In this document: positions 34,681-48,300 of the stretch, piece after piece | How the letters are laid out: each line of letters starts with the position of its first letter | How positions within the stretch are numbered: the stretch's first letter is position 1 | The notes under the pieces: generated by a model | The model's input: the letters and a program-made list of their open reading frames with translations, nothing else | What the model was told of the DNA's origin: nothing | Databases searched by the model: none | Translations under genes and position numbers: made by a program | Virus record (IMG/VR): IMGVR_UViG_3300030104_002310 | Span: 1 to 57,114 of that record | Length of the DNA stretch: 57,114 nucleotides | Direction: 5' to 3' (one strand) | Origin: a virus

Positions 34681-37600
34681 ATGCCAAGAGAAACACGAAG
34701 ACAAGAGCAGACTGGGAGAATTAATCCCCAGATGCAGTACGTAGAAGAACAACAGTTTATGTCCCAAGAAATTCCGGGTAAAGTAGCACAGCAGAGTAAT
34801 CAGTTTAAAACAATTTTTGGAAAAGACTCGGCTAGTGCCTTTGCTACACAGCCGTCACCAATGCAAAATTTAATGAGTATTGTGGGTGGTATTTATCAAG
34901 GAGTTGACGCAGCGGGAAAAACTTTTCAAACTGCTGTTGATATCGATAAACAAAAAGATGCTAGAATGGCTCGAAACTTAGAAGAACAAATGAAAGTTAT
35001 CGATAGTGATCCTGATCTTACGCCAGAACAAAAACAGTGGGCTAAATTTAAATTACAAGGTGAAGGATTTCAATCCGCTTTAAGACCAGAAACTAAAGAC
35101 TATTATAAATATAGTCAAGATATTACAATGAATAATGTAGAGTTTTTAGACGATACTGAAAACTTTGCTAATACTTTGTTAGCGTTCCAGAAAAAAGCTT
35201 TAAAAATGACTGCTGAGGAACGACTTGAAAAGTTACCGGGAATGTTTAGAACACTTGAAGAATCTTACCCCGGTTTTTCAGATAAAATTAGAGAACAAGC
35301 AAGAGCTTCTGAATTAAAAACACACGAATTAATTTGGAAAGAAAACGCAGGTAAAACAGCAGCAGCTTGGGATATTGCGTTACAAGAAGTATTCAGTACT
35401 CCTTCTCTTCAAGACCCCGCTAAACTTTACTCTATGACACCTGAAGCTATTTACAACATGGCAGCAGGTATTATGGATAAAAATACAGATACTGGCTCTT
35501 TAATGGAAAACGTTGAAGATGATTCGGCTCTTCGTGATATTCTTATGACTAAAGCAAATGAATCTTTGTTTGCTGGTCAAGCTAACGCACGACATAATCA
35601 AAAAATGGGCAGACTTACTGAAACAGCTAGAATGATCGGTACTGAAGAACGAAGCGGATCTTATGACGGTATATGGGGAGCTTTAGAGTTTGGAGGAATT
35701 GGTGTTATTAGCCAACTTGCTACTAACCCTGCTGTTCAAGCAGAAAGTAATTTAGGAGTATCTTTTGGTAAAAACTTACAAAGTTTTAGAAACATGTTGT
35801 ATCGTACACCATCTCCAGATATGTTACTTAAATTCTACGAAGCAGCTAATTACCAAAGATTTAATTTAGAAAACGCTGAAGAACAGTTCGGTGTAGATTC
35901 TGATCAAGCTAGATTAAAAAATGCTTTTGATTACGCCGATAGATTAAGAGAAAGAAGAAATAACGGTGAAACTATTGGTTGGCTTGATTTAGCTCCTTTA
36001 AGACTTTCTGCTGGATATATGATTGAAAGCGAACTTCAAGAATCTTATAACATGTCAAAAGGAAGAGAAGATCCAAATAATGAGTTTGCTTTTCAAGCTC
36101 TTAAAAGTTTTACAGACGATCACGGACCTGTGGATGGCATCGGTAAACATTTACAGAAAAAAGAATTTGATGAAGAAAACGAACAATCTGTTTTTGAGTC
36201 TGATTTAAATTCTGTTGAGTTTTATTTAGGAAGAAGAACTGAAGCTACTAACTGGGAACAAACTAGTAATACTTTACAAGTAGGAACAAGTGCTGTTATT
36301 GCTAATTTAGAAGCTGAAAGAGATTTATTAAATTTAGATATGTTTAATTACTTTAAAGACCCAGCTTACGGACAGTCTAGCCTTGATTCTGCTGACGTTA
36401 GTACAGATATTCAAACACTGACAAAAGCACGAAACGAATTAATGGGTATTATGGTAATGCCGTCTCCTATGCAGGCACAGCAAAATGACAGAAAAAACGA
36501 AATAGTCAAAACTATTTTTAGTATTACAAATGCTTATGACCTTACGATTCCTAAACCAGTAAGAACAGATAGTGCTGATATGGAAAGGTTATCTGACCTT
36601 AGTGCTTCTGTAGCAGGCTGGGATACTAAAAAAACGTTTTTAGAAGGAAAACCTATTGTTGTTAACGCATTTCGAGATAAACCAGTACACGAAACAAGAA
36701 ATTTGTTTCAAGGTATTAGAGATCTATTAAATGATGGTTTTAATGAAGTCGAAGAGTTTGTTCCTGACATAATCGAAGAAGATATTTTAAAAACTATGGA
36801 AGATTTTGATAAGTTACTAAACGACCCTAATGCAACAACAGAAGATATTGCTTCTGTTGGCATGGGACTTTTAACAGAATTTGAAATGTTTGCAGAACCC
36901 GACCAAAAAGATTCAAATGAGTGGAATGCTTGGAGTTATTGGACTGGGCAGTTAGGGACTATTAAAAAAAATATATTAAGTAATATAAAACAGACTGCTA
37001 AACCCAATGAGTTTTTAGATGTAAAAAACTCAAATGGTGATGTATATGCTATTGGCCCTAATCCTGAAAACGCCGAGCAATGGGGAAGAACTTTTCTTGG
37101 TATTTTACCCATTGCGGCATCGGGTGGTATTAACTCTGAGATTCAAAACCCTGAGACAAGTAACGCAAGTATTGAGTTTTTAAGCAAAGGTATTCAAGCA
37201 ATAGGAGAAAGTTTTGCTACGGGTTATAACTCAGATCCAAATCTTTCTCAACCGGAACGAATTGCAAAAGGTTTTGAAATGTTAACTCCTAATCAAAGAG
37301 ACATTTTAGCTCAGTACCATCAAACTGCTAGGGATCCTCTTACTAGTTATCAAATTCCCGAAAAACTTAAAAGAGATATGCGTGACGCTTTTATTGTTCC
37401 TATGTTAAACGAACAAACAAGAGGAGAATACGAACGATTAAGAAAACAAGCAAGATCTATGGAAACCGGTGCTATTGCAGCAGAGACTATTACAACAATA
37501 GATTATTTTATGCCTGTGTTTTCTAACCCAGAAAATCCAGTGGATACCGCTAGAGCAGCACAGGGCTTAAATATTGCTTTATCTAATTTTAATAAACAAG

Positions 37601-39255
37601 GTAGTTATATTGATGGCGTTAGAGATATTACATTTGATAACGCTGACCCAATTTTTGTAGGTTTAAAAGAAGCTTTAAATAGACCAGCATCAGCAGCTTA
37701 CGTAAATGATAAAGGTTATTTATCTGTGTTACCCGGAGAAGTTACGTTAAACCAACGATGGGGTTTAATGTTAACAGGTGAAATTACAAACGTAGGCCAA
37801 GAAGAATTACAAAACTTAGCTCCTACTCCTACTTTAGATTTTGAAATGTTAACAGCTTTATATGGAACTAACGATAATTTAAGAACTGCTGCGGCTCAGT
37901 TAAATCACAGACAGCAAATTCTTCAAGAAACTCTTGGGCCTTTAATGGGAGAATATACAGGTACGTCTCCAGACGCAGATTTACAGCAAAGAGGTCGAAT
38001 AGTTCAAGGTTCTCAGTTAGCCGCCGGATTAAACTCAGGAGAACAGATTATATTAGCTATTGAACCTACTTCAATTAATGCAGGTCTTAGTGAGGGAGCG
38101 TTAAGACGAAACGCTTCAGGACAGTGGATTGATAAAAAAGATGCTGTTATTACAGATGCGGCTCAAATTAGAGAGTTATTAGAAAAAGATATGAGTGGTC
38201 CTAACCCTAATTGGCAAGTAAAAGCACATAAAATTGGAACCCCTAATATACCTGTCGGTTCTACGTCAGAACACCCAGCTAATCTAGCTTCTGTTTCTCC
38301 TGTAGATCCGGCTCAGTTTTATGCAAGTCCTCCAAGTAATGCAATGGTTCCTGAAACAGAACAAAGAAGAACAGCAGCTTTAGCTCAAACTCCCGCACCA
38401 AAAGGTGCTACTAGTGCTATTGTACGGCATATGACTGAAAGCCCTCTTTCTAATTTAAGAAAAGCGGCTGAATTATCAGGACAATCTGAAACTGTTTTTG
38501 GTATAGGTTTTGTAAACTTTTTACAAGCTTTTGAATCAGATGTAGCTACAAATAATATTCCAAATTCTGAAGGTAAAAACGTTTCTGTAGCTATTGACGG
38601 TAATGTACAGAGAAATGCAGATAAAGAAGACGGGACTAAAGCTTTTGGTTCAAACCAACGGTACGGAAGAAGTGCCGCTGTTACAGAATCTTTCATGCAG
38701 GGCTATGCTATTCTTAACCATGAAATTGGTTTATTAATTGAAGAAGGTCTTACTGGAGAAGATCTTGCTGAAGCAGTAAATAGAATAACAGGAGAATTAG
38801 CACAGCAAATTGGAACTGAAAACGGATTACGAACATTTAGACGGGGTGAAGAAACTCTTGATTTTATTGGTAACGATACAAGAAAAGACTATCCTTATCC
38901 TCACGATCTTATGGATAGCGTACAATCTTCTGCTTATGCTGATCCTAATTACAGAACGCTAATGGGACATACCTTAGATCCCGGTCAGTCTCAGTCAGAA
39001 AGAGCTATAACTAGCAGCCGAAGTAATTATAACTCAAGAATAAATAGAGAACAAATGTCAAAAGAAACTAAAGATAATTTAGGAACACAAGTTACGGCAG
39101 TGAGACAGAGAGGCTCTGTTAGTGCTCCTCATGCTATGGAATTAGGAGGTGCTGGAGGTGGATACGTAGGCTTACAATCTACTGAAACGTATAAATACAT
39201 GTCTTGGACTTTACCAGTAACACCTTATCGCGCTTGGCTTTATCGAAATAAATAA
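34681..39255 (+). CDS. Internal virion protein, T7 gp15-like position, double length
   Basis: A 1,524-residue, mainly helical, Gln/Glu/Asn-rich protein. T7 gp15 is about 750 residues, so this is about twice as long. The N-terminal part (KTIFGKDSASAF, then GGIYQGVDAAGKTFQTAVD and a DPDLTPEQKQWAKFK helix) resembles the start of internal virion proteins in marine podoviruses. No lysozyme or transglycosylase motif was recognised. The C-terminal 200 residues contain Gly/Tyr-rich segments. It would form part of the core or the trans-envelope DNA conduit. Preceded by AAGGAG. Confidence 0.7.
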   Translation: MPRETRRQEQTGRINPQMQYVEEQQFMSQEIPGKVAQQSNQFKTIFGKDSASAFATQPSPMQNLMSIVGGIYQGVDAAGKTFQTAVDIDKQKDARMARNLEEQMKVIDSDPDLTPEQKQWAKFKLQGEGFQSALRPETKDYYKYSQDITMNNVEFLDDTENFANTLLAFQKKALKMTAEERLEKLPGMFRTLEESYPGFSDKIREQARASELKTHELIWKENAGKTAAAWDIALQEVFSTPSLQDPAKLYSMTPEAIYNMAAGIMDKNTDTGSLMENVEDDSALRDILMTKANESLFAGQANARHNQKMGRLTETARMIGTEERSGSYDGIWGALEFGGIGVISQLATNPAVQAESNLGVSFGKNLQSFRNMLYRTPSPDMLLKFYEAANYQRFNLENAEEQFGVDSDQARLKNAFDYADRLRERRNNGETIGWLDLAPLRLSAGYMIESELQESYNMSKGREDPNNEFAFQALKSFTDDHGPVDGIGKHLQKKEFDEENEQSVFESDLNSVEFYLGRRTEATNWEQTSNTLQVGTSAVIANLEAERDLLNLDMFNYFKDPAYGQSSLDSADVSTDIQTLTKARNELMGIMVMPSPMQAQQNDRKNEIVKTIFSITNAYDLTIPKPVRTDSADMERLSDLSASVAGWDTKKTFLEGKPIVVNAFRDKPVHETRNLFQGIRDLLNDGFNEVEEFVPDIIEEDILKTMEDFDKLLNDPNATTEDIASVGMGLLTEFEMFAEPDQKDSNEWNAWSYWTGQLGTIKKNILSNIKQTAKPNEFLDVKNSNGDVYAIGPNPENAEQWGRTFLGILPIAASGGINSEIQNPETSNASIEFLSKGIQAIGESFATGYNSDPNLSQPERIAKGFEMLTPNQRDILAQYHQTARDPLTSYQIPEKLKRDMRDAFIVPMLNEQTRGEYERLRKQARSMETGAIAAETITTIDYFMPVFSNPENPVDTARAAQGLNIALSNFNKQGSYIDGVRDITFDNADPIFVGLKEALNRPASAAYVNDKGYLSVLPGEVTLNQRWGLMLTGEITNVGQEELQNLAPTPTLDFEMLTALYGTNDNLRTAAAQLNHRQQILQETLGPLMGEYTGTSPDADLQQRGRIVQGSQLAAGLNSGEQIILAIEPTSINAGLSEGALRRNASGQWIDKKDAVITDAAQIRELLEKDMSGPNPNWQVKAHKIGTPNIPVGSTSEHPANLASVSPVDPAQFYASPPSNAMVPETEQRRTAALAQTPAPKGATSAIVRHMTESPLSNLRKAAELSGQSETVFGIGFVNFLQAFESDVATNNIPNSEGKNVSVAIDGNVQRNADKEDGTKAFGSNQRYGRSAAVTESFMQGYAILNHEIGLLIEEGLTGEDLAEAVNRITGELAQQIGTENGLRTFRRGEETLDFIGNDTRKDYPYPHDLMDSVQSSAYADPNYRTLMGHTLDPGQSQSERAITSSRSNYNSRINREQMSKETKDNLGTQVTAVRQRGSVSAPHAMELGGAGGGYVGLQSTETYKYMSWTLPVTPYRAWLYRNK

Positions 39256-39272
39256 TTTCACTTATTAACATA

Positions 39273-39288
39273 TTCTGTGAGAACAGAA
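39273..39288 (+). promoter_or_regulatory. GAGA-loop hairpin before the giant gene
   Basis: TTCTGT (39273-39278) and ACAGAA (39283-39288) form a perfect 6-bp stem closed by a GAGA tetraloop, six bases before the AAGGAAA ribosome-binding sequence. The same loop and stem length occur at 9433-9448 before the capsid gene. It may protect the mRNA or mark a processing site. Confidence 0.45.
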
Positions 39289-39307
39289 ATACAAAGGAAA
39301 TATATAC

Positions 39308-42300
39308 ATGTCTAATTTTACTGCGAACTCTCAATGGTTTAAAGATTACGTTCAATCAATTGAAATAGCTGAATTTAATAAAGAACGACCTAAAAGAAAT
39401 TTTAAAGATTACAGAAAAGAACAAACAATTGCTAGTCGAGTTGAAAACGAACGATTTATGAATGACTTTTCTTCTTTAGTTTCTTTAGTCCCAGAATATG
39501 ATTATACTGATGAATTGGCTGACTCTAAAGAAAACCTTCTTGGAATGTTTAGATTAAATTTCTCAGAACAAACTGAACGTAATGCAGCAAGAGACGCAAA
39601 AAGAGACGAATTAGCTTCTTTAGTTACTGACGAACAAAGAACTGTTTACGATACTACTCAAACTAGTATTATTACAGATTTAAAAGAAGCGACAAAAAAC
39701 AATACTCCTTTGTGGCAAGTAATGAACCCAGACGATTTTGTGTGGAAAGATACAGGAGAAGCAACTACTAGGTTGTATGATACTACTAACGGTTATTCTA
39801 TGTCTCAGTACACTACTTTTACTACTGCGGACACTTATAAAAGTTGGTTTGGAGCAACAAGACGAGTTAAAATGGGCGGAGCGCAAAGACTTCAGCTTAA
39901 TGAATCTCTTGCTGACAGCTTTAGAAAAATTGCAACTGAAGCAAAAATTAGATGGGATTTTGAAGGACCAATTGCTGAAGCAAATGGCCTCACTATTAAA
40001 CAATACATTGATGAAGCTATTGCCGAAAACCCAGATCAGTGGTGGTTTTTTAGAAACATTGGAGATCTCTTTTATACCACAGAACAAGGAAACCAAATTG
40101 ACGGTAGAGTAGCACCGTGGAATTCTTCTATGTTGTCTGAACGTCTTTTATCAATGACTGATGAAAACTGGACTAGCGAAGGCGGAGACAGAGATAAGCT
40201 TTTAGCTATTTTTAAAATGGACGAAAATGAGATTGGACCAACTGGTATTATCGAAGGTGACGTTAGGAAGTTTATTGCAGAAAACCCTACTTTAATTGAA
40301 GACCTTCAAAACTCTAATAACGGATGGCAGTTTATTTCAGCTTTAAATAAACGAAAATCTGAACGTGTTATTGGTAATTATTTAACTGAAAATAATAACA
40401 GTTATGGTGCTGCTGGTTTTATGAACTTACTGGGGTATGGATTTACAACCGACCCTGCAATAGCCTTAGACATTGCAGCTACTGTTGGTCTTACAATCGC
40501 AACTGGTGGTGGTTATGTTGGCGTGAGAGCAGCGGCAGGAGTTTTACAAATTGGGTCAAAACTTAAATTTGGACTGTCTATAGCTAAATCAGCTAAAAAA
40601 GCAAAGCACTTTAAAAGAATGGTAAAACGTGCCCACGATGGTAAAACAGTAGGAAGATACAGAGCGGCATCAGCGGTAGGAAAAACCTTACGTGGTATTG
40701 GAGAAGCTACTATGTTTAGTAGAAGACTCTTGCCAACACAGATTGTGTCTGAGCTTTTCTTCCCTAGTCTTAAATTTTTGCGCCATTCAAGAGCTATGAA
40801 AAAAGGTGATGATGCTGCGGATGCCGCAACTTCATGGTGGAAATACTTAAAGAACGAAAATTACTTAGGCGATAGCGTAGGTAGGAGAATGCTGCATAGA
40901 TCTATTGGTGGAGCTATGGAAGGCGTTGTTTGGGGAAGCATTGAATACGGAGTTATGGAAGACTACCAAGATAGAACCAACTCTCTTATTTTTGGTAACG
41001 ATGCAGCAGCAGCCTTAGCTTTAGATCGTGACAGGTCAGGAGCTTACGGTCATATGCTTATGTTTGGTGTTGCATTTGGTGGTTTAGGTGGCCCTCTTAT
41101 TGGTGAAACCTTCACGCAAGTAGGTAAAATTCCTCAGGGAATGATGATCGGCGGAATGAAAATGAGCCAGTGGGCTGATCAGGTTCTTTCTCCGGGCGGT
41201 CAAGAAGCTATGGGATATGCTAAAGCACCGTTTGCTAAACGGTTTGGTGCTAGAATTGTACAGGGAACCGGAAATGCAGTTACTTGGCTTGGCGGAGGAA
41301 ACCAGTATAGCGTAGAACAGCAGTACTTAATGTATAAAGCATTAAGTAAAATTTCTCAAACAGAATTACTTAAGATGGCAGAAGCTGATGATAACGGTGT
41401 TGCTATGACTAAGGTTCTTCAGGATATTGAAGACAGAATTTCTAAATATCAGTGGGCAGCTTCTGAGGCTGGCTTAGACATTAGAGAAGCTTTTAAAAGC
41501 GCAGAAGATGTTATGGATGGTAAACCAGAAAAGGAACGTACTTCCTCGGCGTTTATTAAACAAGTTGAAGATCACTTAGAAGGACAAGAAATTGCAGCTA
41601 GAGGTAAAGCTGGGTTTAGGTCTAGAGTTAGACAAGCCGTATTAGCCGAGTTCCAAGAAAGAATGAGATCAGGACAAGATGTGGGTATTATGGAAAAGGC
41701 AATGGAAGAAGCTGACCCAAATAACCCGCCATCTGATCCAGAGGTTTCTAATTTAAATAAAACAGTTACAGATATTCAAGAAGAAAGTGCAAAAGTTAGC
41801 AAAGAACGAGAAGCTGTTGTTCAAGAACAAGCCAGAAGAAAAGAAGGATTAGAACCAGATGAACCAGCACGAACCCCAGAACAAATTGAAGGAGAGTTCG
41901 CTGAACAGGTAAAACTTCGAGACGAAGAAACTATTGCTGCTAAAACAGAAGAAAACAATAAAGCTAAGGCAGAGTTAAAAGAGCTTAATAAATCAAAACG
42001 TAAAGGCGTATCTAAAAAACAGTTTAAAAAAGACAATCCTCGTGTTGAAGAATTAGAAACTACCATTAGAGAAACTGATAAATTTCTTGCAGATGCTGAA
42101 GAAGCTAAAAAAGTTTCTATTGAAGAAGCAGAAGCAAAGAAAAATGCAGAGCTTGAAGAAGCTAAAAAAGATCTTCAAAATCTTTCTGATGATGAGTTAA
42201 CCGAAAGATTAAACGACTTAGATGTTATTTTAGGTGAAAGACTTTACGAACTTGAGTCAGAAGCATATGCTTACTGGCAGGCTAACCCTGAAAAGTTTGT

Positions 42301-45300
42301 TAAGTATATTGCTTACTTTAGAAAAAAGGTTTTAGAAGAACGTTTAAACGGAGATACTCCTAATGCTAACGGTATGCCTCCAATGTTTGCAGCTATTGAT
42401 GGCTTAGAGGTAGACGGTGCTGTTAACATGATTCAACTTTTTGCTCCCGGTACTTATTTTACGAGAGATGAGTTAATTAGAGTTCGCAGGCAGTTAAAAA
42501 CAGAAGACCAAAGATTTATTACTGCTGCTCTTGAAGGAAGTCAAGACGGGGAATTTGATCTTACAAAAGCTGAAGCAAGAGCTTTAACAACTAGAATTAA
42601 AGATATTTTAGTTGAAGAAGCAGTTAACAAAGATTATACTAGTGAAGAAATGCGTTTTATGAACGCTATTATTAATGAGCCTAGTGCCGAAACAATTGAA
42701 AAAGCGTTTGCTTCAACTCGGGTTGAAACCTATGTTAATAACATGATGATTGACGCGGCTAAAAACAATAAGGTTCTTACGGCTGATGATCTTATGTTAT
42801 ACAACCAAGATCCTGAATTAGTTATTGAAACGTTTGTAAAGGCTAAACAAGATTTAGCCAAACTTATGGTTGAAGTAAGAGACGGTAATTATACTACTAT
42901 TCTTAGAAGTCAAGGTAAGAATGTCTTAGATACTCTTGGTGAAGGAGTCGAGGGATATAAAAAATCAGGAAAAGGTATTACTAACAAATGGAAAGCTGAT
43001 TTCTTGGCTAAATACTTTAGCGAAAACGAAGAGTTTACTGCTACTAAGGCTGAGATGTTAGAAGTATTTGAGGTAAACGATGAGTTTGTAGGACCAACCC
43101 TTCAGCAGCCCGCAAGAACCTCAGAACAAATGGATTTAGTCAAAGCCCGTATTAAAGATTTGCTTGAAGACGTTGTTAACCAGCAAGCAGAAAAAATTAA
43201 AATGTCTGAAGTTAGGGCACGAAGAAAAAGAGCAGGTTACGCAAAACAAAGAGAAAAAGCACAGAATGCTTACGCTAAATGGTATGAGTCTAGTACTAAA
43301 TTAAGTAATAAGACAAAAGCTGATCAAGATAAAGTTGTTTTCCAGAGAGCGCGTAATAAACTTAAAGAAATGCGTGACTCTATTAACAAAGCGGTTGACG
43401 CTGAGTGGGAGAACGGTACTATCAAAGCTGATTGGATTGCCCGACAAAGCAAACGATTAGATGTACAGTATAGACCAAACTTTGCTCACGCCCGTCCTCT
43501 TGTTAAAGTACTCTCTATGCTTCAGGCTCATTTGTTAGGCACTGCTCGATGGAAGCGTGATTCTCTTAGTGGGTTCTTTGTTGATACAACTATTACTAGA
43601 AAAGATTTAATTTCTATTTTAGAAACTGCTGAAGAGGGTTATGGGTTTATTGCAAACATCGATGAAATTGCTATTGGAGCAAGAGTAGGCGAAGGTTACG
43701 ACGGTGAGAAAGTAATTCAGGCTCTTCTTACTAAACTCAAGTCCACTGATCAAACGTTAGGAAACGTACTTAGTGCTGGTTTTGAAAAGAACTTAGGTAT
43801 TCATTTCGGTAAGAAGCTTCCCTACGCTACTGATGTATTTGGATCTAGAGGCGACTTACGAAACCTTATGACTTCTCTAAAGGGTCAGTTAGAAGGAAAG
43901 CAAGCTTATGCTAGAGGTAAAGCAGGAGCAGGAGAATACGCTGGTAATCGAGGAGATGGGAACATTGACGAGGCTACTTGGAATTCATCCTTTAACGAAG
44001 AGTTTATTACTCGTTTAGGTTACATTGCTACAGAAGGTAGTCAAAGAGCTAGAAATCTTCTTGCTGCTTTAGATGGATTAAGTCCTGAAAAACAAATTGC
44101 TACAGCACTGAAATTTATTAACGAGTTTATTCCTGAAGGACAAAACAAACTAAAATCATTTAGTCAGTTAGGCGGAGGAACAGAAGCAATTGATTGGGTC
44201 GGACCAAAGAGAGCAGCACAAGCTGTCTTGTCGGCTCTGTCTACTGAACGACCGTATGCAAATAAGGTTGCTGAGTCTTACGTTGTCAAGGGAGAAAGAA
44301 ACAGACCAGAACGCGCTAGAAGATTAAGTAATATCGATGAAGACGGTATCTATATTCAGCACGATTCTGATCCTATCATTCAAAGAAACTATGAACGTGC
44401 TACGGCTGATCACGCAATGAACTGGCTTCTTAAGAAATTAGATAATCCTGATTTAGATGCAGAAGCTAGAAAAGATATTTATAAAAAACTTCAGGCATGG
44501 CTCGAAGATTTCCCTGAACAAGCAGTACTTAATGATGCTGTAAGAGCGGCTATCCCACAGCAAGGTCTTTCGTTTGTTCCTCGTTGGATGGTAACTGGTC
44601 CTGATGCTGATATCATCGGTAAAAACTTTGGTACAGGTATTGAAGGACAAATACAGTATAACTTAGCAATGTCAAAGGTTAATACTCCTGCTCTAATGGC
44701 TACTATTCACGACGCTATTTTTGTTGGTTTGCCGTCTATGATGACTAAATCAGGAGACGTTGCAGCTTCACCTAGTTGGAACTTTAAGGTAGGAGACGAT
44801 CATGTCTTAAGAGGTATTGGATTTGGTTTCCAAACTTTAATTGCTCGTAAAGGTTCTTTTGAAGATGCCTTAAACCATGTTCATCAGATTATGTATGAAT
44901 ACAAAGGTTTAGTGGAAGAAGCAAGAACGTCTTACAATAAACTTGAAAAAGCAACGGTAGAAGGGGTGGTTGGAAAAACCTTTGATACTAACGATGAGTT
45001 TGTAGGTTGGATGGCCCAAGAGTTTCCTAAATTAGATACCGCAAAAAAAGAAGCCGTTATTAAAGAACTTTTCCCAGCATTAGCAAGTTCTTATATGGAC
45101 GCTGATTCTTCAGGATCAAACATTATGCTTGCTCTTGTGATGGGGCAAGATACTGATTTTGGTAACTTATGGAAAACTATTAAAGAAGCTGATGAAGGTA
45201 ATAAGGATGTCTATAACGAAGCGCACAGTGAAGCTGTTATTAACGCTTACAAGCATGTAGAAAGCTATGTACTGGAGCGAATCGAAAAAAGAGATTTTAA

Positions 45301-48300
45301 CGGAAAAGCCGGTTTAGAAGAAGTTTATAACGATCTTGGTAAAGTTTTTACAGTACTTAAAGACGAAGGCTTATCTAAAGAAATCCTTAAAAGCCCAGTT
45401 ATGACTGACTCTTACGGAATCGGTGTAGCAAAAATGAAAGAAAGCATTATTGAATCTTTCGGTAAACCTTCTGTTAAAGAAGAATTAATTAAAAGAGGTT
45501 TATTTACTGAAGAAGACTACGATGCTAAAATTTACCAGTTATCTGATACTTTAGCTACTTTGTTATCTAAAGGTGTTGACTCTAAGTTAGGCGGTTGGAT
45601 TAAACAAAGCTTATTCGCTAAAGGTGGTTTAGACAACAAAAAATTAGGGGAGATTTTAAATAACTGGAGAAGAACTGAAAGCGGACAAAGAGTTAGAACA
45701 GGAGACGAGCAAAGGTCTGTCGCAGATAGTAATAACTTTATGAGCGATATGACAAGCGGCAGTACTACGGCTAACTTTAAAGCTGGTAACTCTGAAGAAA
45801 TTTCTATGTTTGATAACATGTTTGACGAGGTTACACGGCAAATTTCAGTGTTAGCTGAGATTACTGGTGATGTTGAATCAGCTAAAGCTCACGTAAACAA
45901 CTTAGTTAATTTAATTACTGATGACCTTAAAGGTGATAAAAACGTTGAAAAATTAATGGCTGAAGGTAAGTTTGCTGAAGCTCAGAGAGAAATTGACATT
46001 GCTTTTAATAAAATGTCAGAAGAAAGTGTTATGGTTAAAGCACTGAACAGCTACATGGCTCAGGGTTATGGGTTTGATGAAACAGCCTTTAGAGGACAGC
46101 TTGAAGCTATCTTAGGTAAAGGCAAAGCAGATACAATAAATCAAATCTTAGGTCGTTTAAATCCTCTTGCTAGACAGGCTATGAAGGGCCAGATGTTTAG
46201 GCAGTTAGCTATTTCGGCTGAAACTCGAAACTTTGTTAAAAACAACTTTGATCAAATCGCTGATAAAATTCTTCGACTGCAAGCAGAAGAATCTCCGCTT
46301 GGTCTTGGTAAGCTTGTTATGGAACCGTTGAGCGAAGAAGATATTAGACAGCGTACTATTCTACAGGCCGTTAAAGAACTATCAGAAATTTACGACTTAG
46401 AAAAATTAGAGTTAGAGGTTGGTGGCGAAAGATTTAAAAATCTTACTTGGGAAGATTACTTTAAGCAGTGGGAAAAAGACAGCGGAACTGGTTTAGAAAT
46501 TAGAGCAGCAGCTATAGATGCGTTTAAAAATGTTCGTTGGAAAGCAATGTTAGATGAAATCGATCAGCGTCTTGCTGAAAACAAAGAATCTAACGACGCT
46601 GAAGTCATGTCTTTAGAGATGCAGAAAGAAGCTATCGAACAAACAATGAAGATGCTTGCTCGTATTATTGATGCTACTAACGAAGGAAGACCTACGGACG
46701 CTGCTAAGAGATTAGAATTAGTTACTGAAAGCCGTAACGTGGTTAATACGGGTAGTATGCCCGGACTCTTAGGCGCACTTCCTCAGACTACTACTCGTAG
46801 GTTTGAAGGCGCACCTATTCCAATTCTTAGAATGGCACAGCTTGAACAAACTGCTGAAGTTAAACAGTTAAGATCGTTAGAAAGAGGCGCACAGCAGGCT
46901 GATACAACCAAAGCAGTATTCAGTGATGCTGAGTTATCTCGTCCTCTTAGTCCTGAAGATCTTGCTGACGTTCAGACTTACAAGGGATCTATGTATGATG
47001 TCCCCTTAGCTTCTAAGCCTATTTACGGTTTGCAGGATAGTCCATCACCATTTATTGCAGCAGAGTTATTACAAGCTGAATTAACTAACTTTGCTAATCA
47101 GGTAGGGGGAGTAGCTAAAAAATATCTTAGTGAGGGTAATTTCTTTAAACTCTATAATACACATAGGCATTATGTTGCCGCCCAAGAAGCGATGAAAGCT
47201 GATACTGTTTATCGTGATATTGCTAAAAGCTTGTCAGAAAAACGTGAACAGCTTCTAAAGGATCGCCCGACATCTGATGCTTTGGATACGGAGTCTTTTC
47301 TTAATCAGTCGGAAGACTATGTTAATCTTAAGTTAGAATTAGACAAAGCACAAGATAATGCTCTTATGGTTAGAAACGAAGTTTTAGCTATTGATGGATC
47401 ATGGGCTAAAGACGTAGAAGAAAGAGCTTGGTCTATTATGTCTATGTCAGGAGAAACGTTAGAAACTGTATCTAACGGAAGAACTTGGGGAGAAGCCGTT
47501 AATAAAACGGCATTAGATAACCAACGATCTGGTAACATGATTGCATGGTTAGCCCCTCCTGCTAAAACTCCGGGTGAGGTAATTCTTGATGGTAGTAATA
47601 CTGCAAAACTTCGTTATGAAGATAAATCAGAAACAGCTATGTTACCGCGTTCTGCACACTCTGTAGATGCATCGGCTGGTTTGTACATGAGTAACTATAT
47701 TCAAGTTACTGGTTGGTTTGAAGGACTTAAAAGCATCCTTAAAAGAGAGCCTACTAGTAGAGAGATTACTGTTTTTGCTCGATGGGCAGACGCTAAAGCA
47801 CGTTTTGATGTTGATGAACAGAATAAACTTTTATCTAATTTTGGAAAAGAAATTGCTCCCTATAAAGATTTAACTGAAAAACAATTAACAGATATTATGG
47901 GTAGGGGGCAGGATATTGCTGCTCAAAACTTTAGAGACGCTAACAACGCAATAGCCTATATGGCTAAACCCGTAATTAGAGAACAAGTTAAAGAATCCCT
48001 CAAAGCCCAACTTGGAGATGATTTTGAAGCTAAAGTTGCAGAAAGAACCGGCGGGTTAACTCTTGAAGAATTAATGAATTTTAAACGAAAGTTAACTGAC
48101 GAAAACACTACAATCTTTGTAAACCCCTTGGGAGTTGTTATTGCTCCTCACAAGGTAGTTGGAGATGGTATTGTTAATCTGACTATGCAAGAAAGAGTTT
48201 TAGCTTTACAGGGAATTCAAAATCAAACTGTTGTTGATCGCATGAGACTAGCTACAATGTTTGATAGAAAACTTCCTATGAACTCAGAGCTTTCATCTCG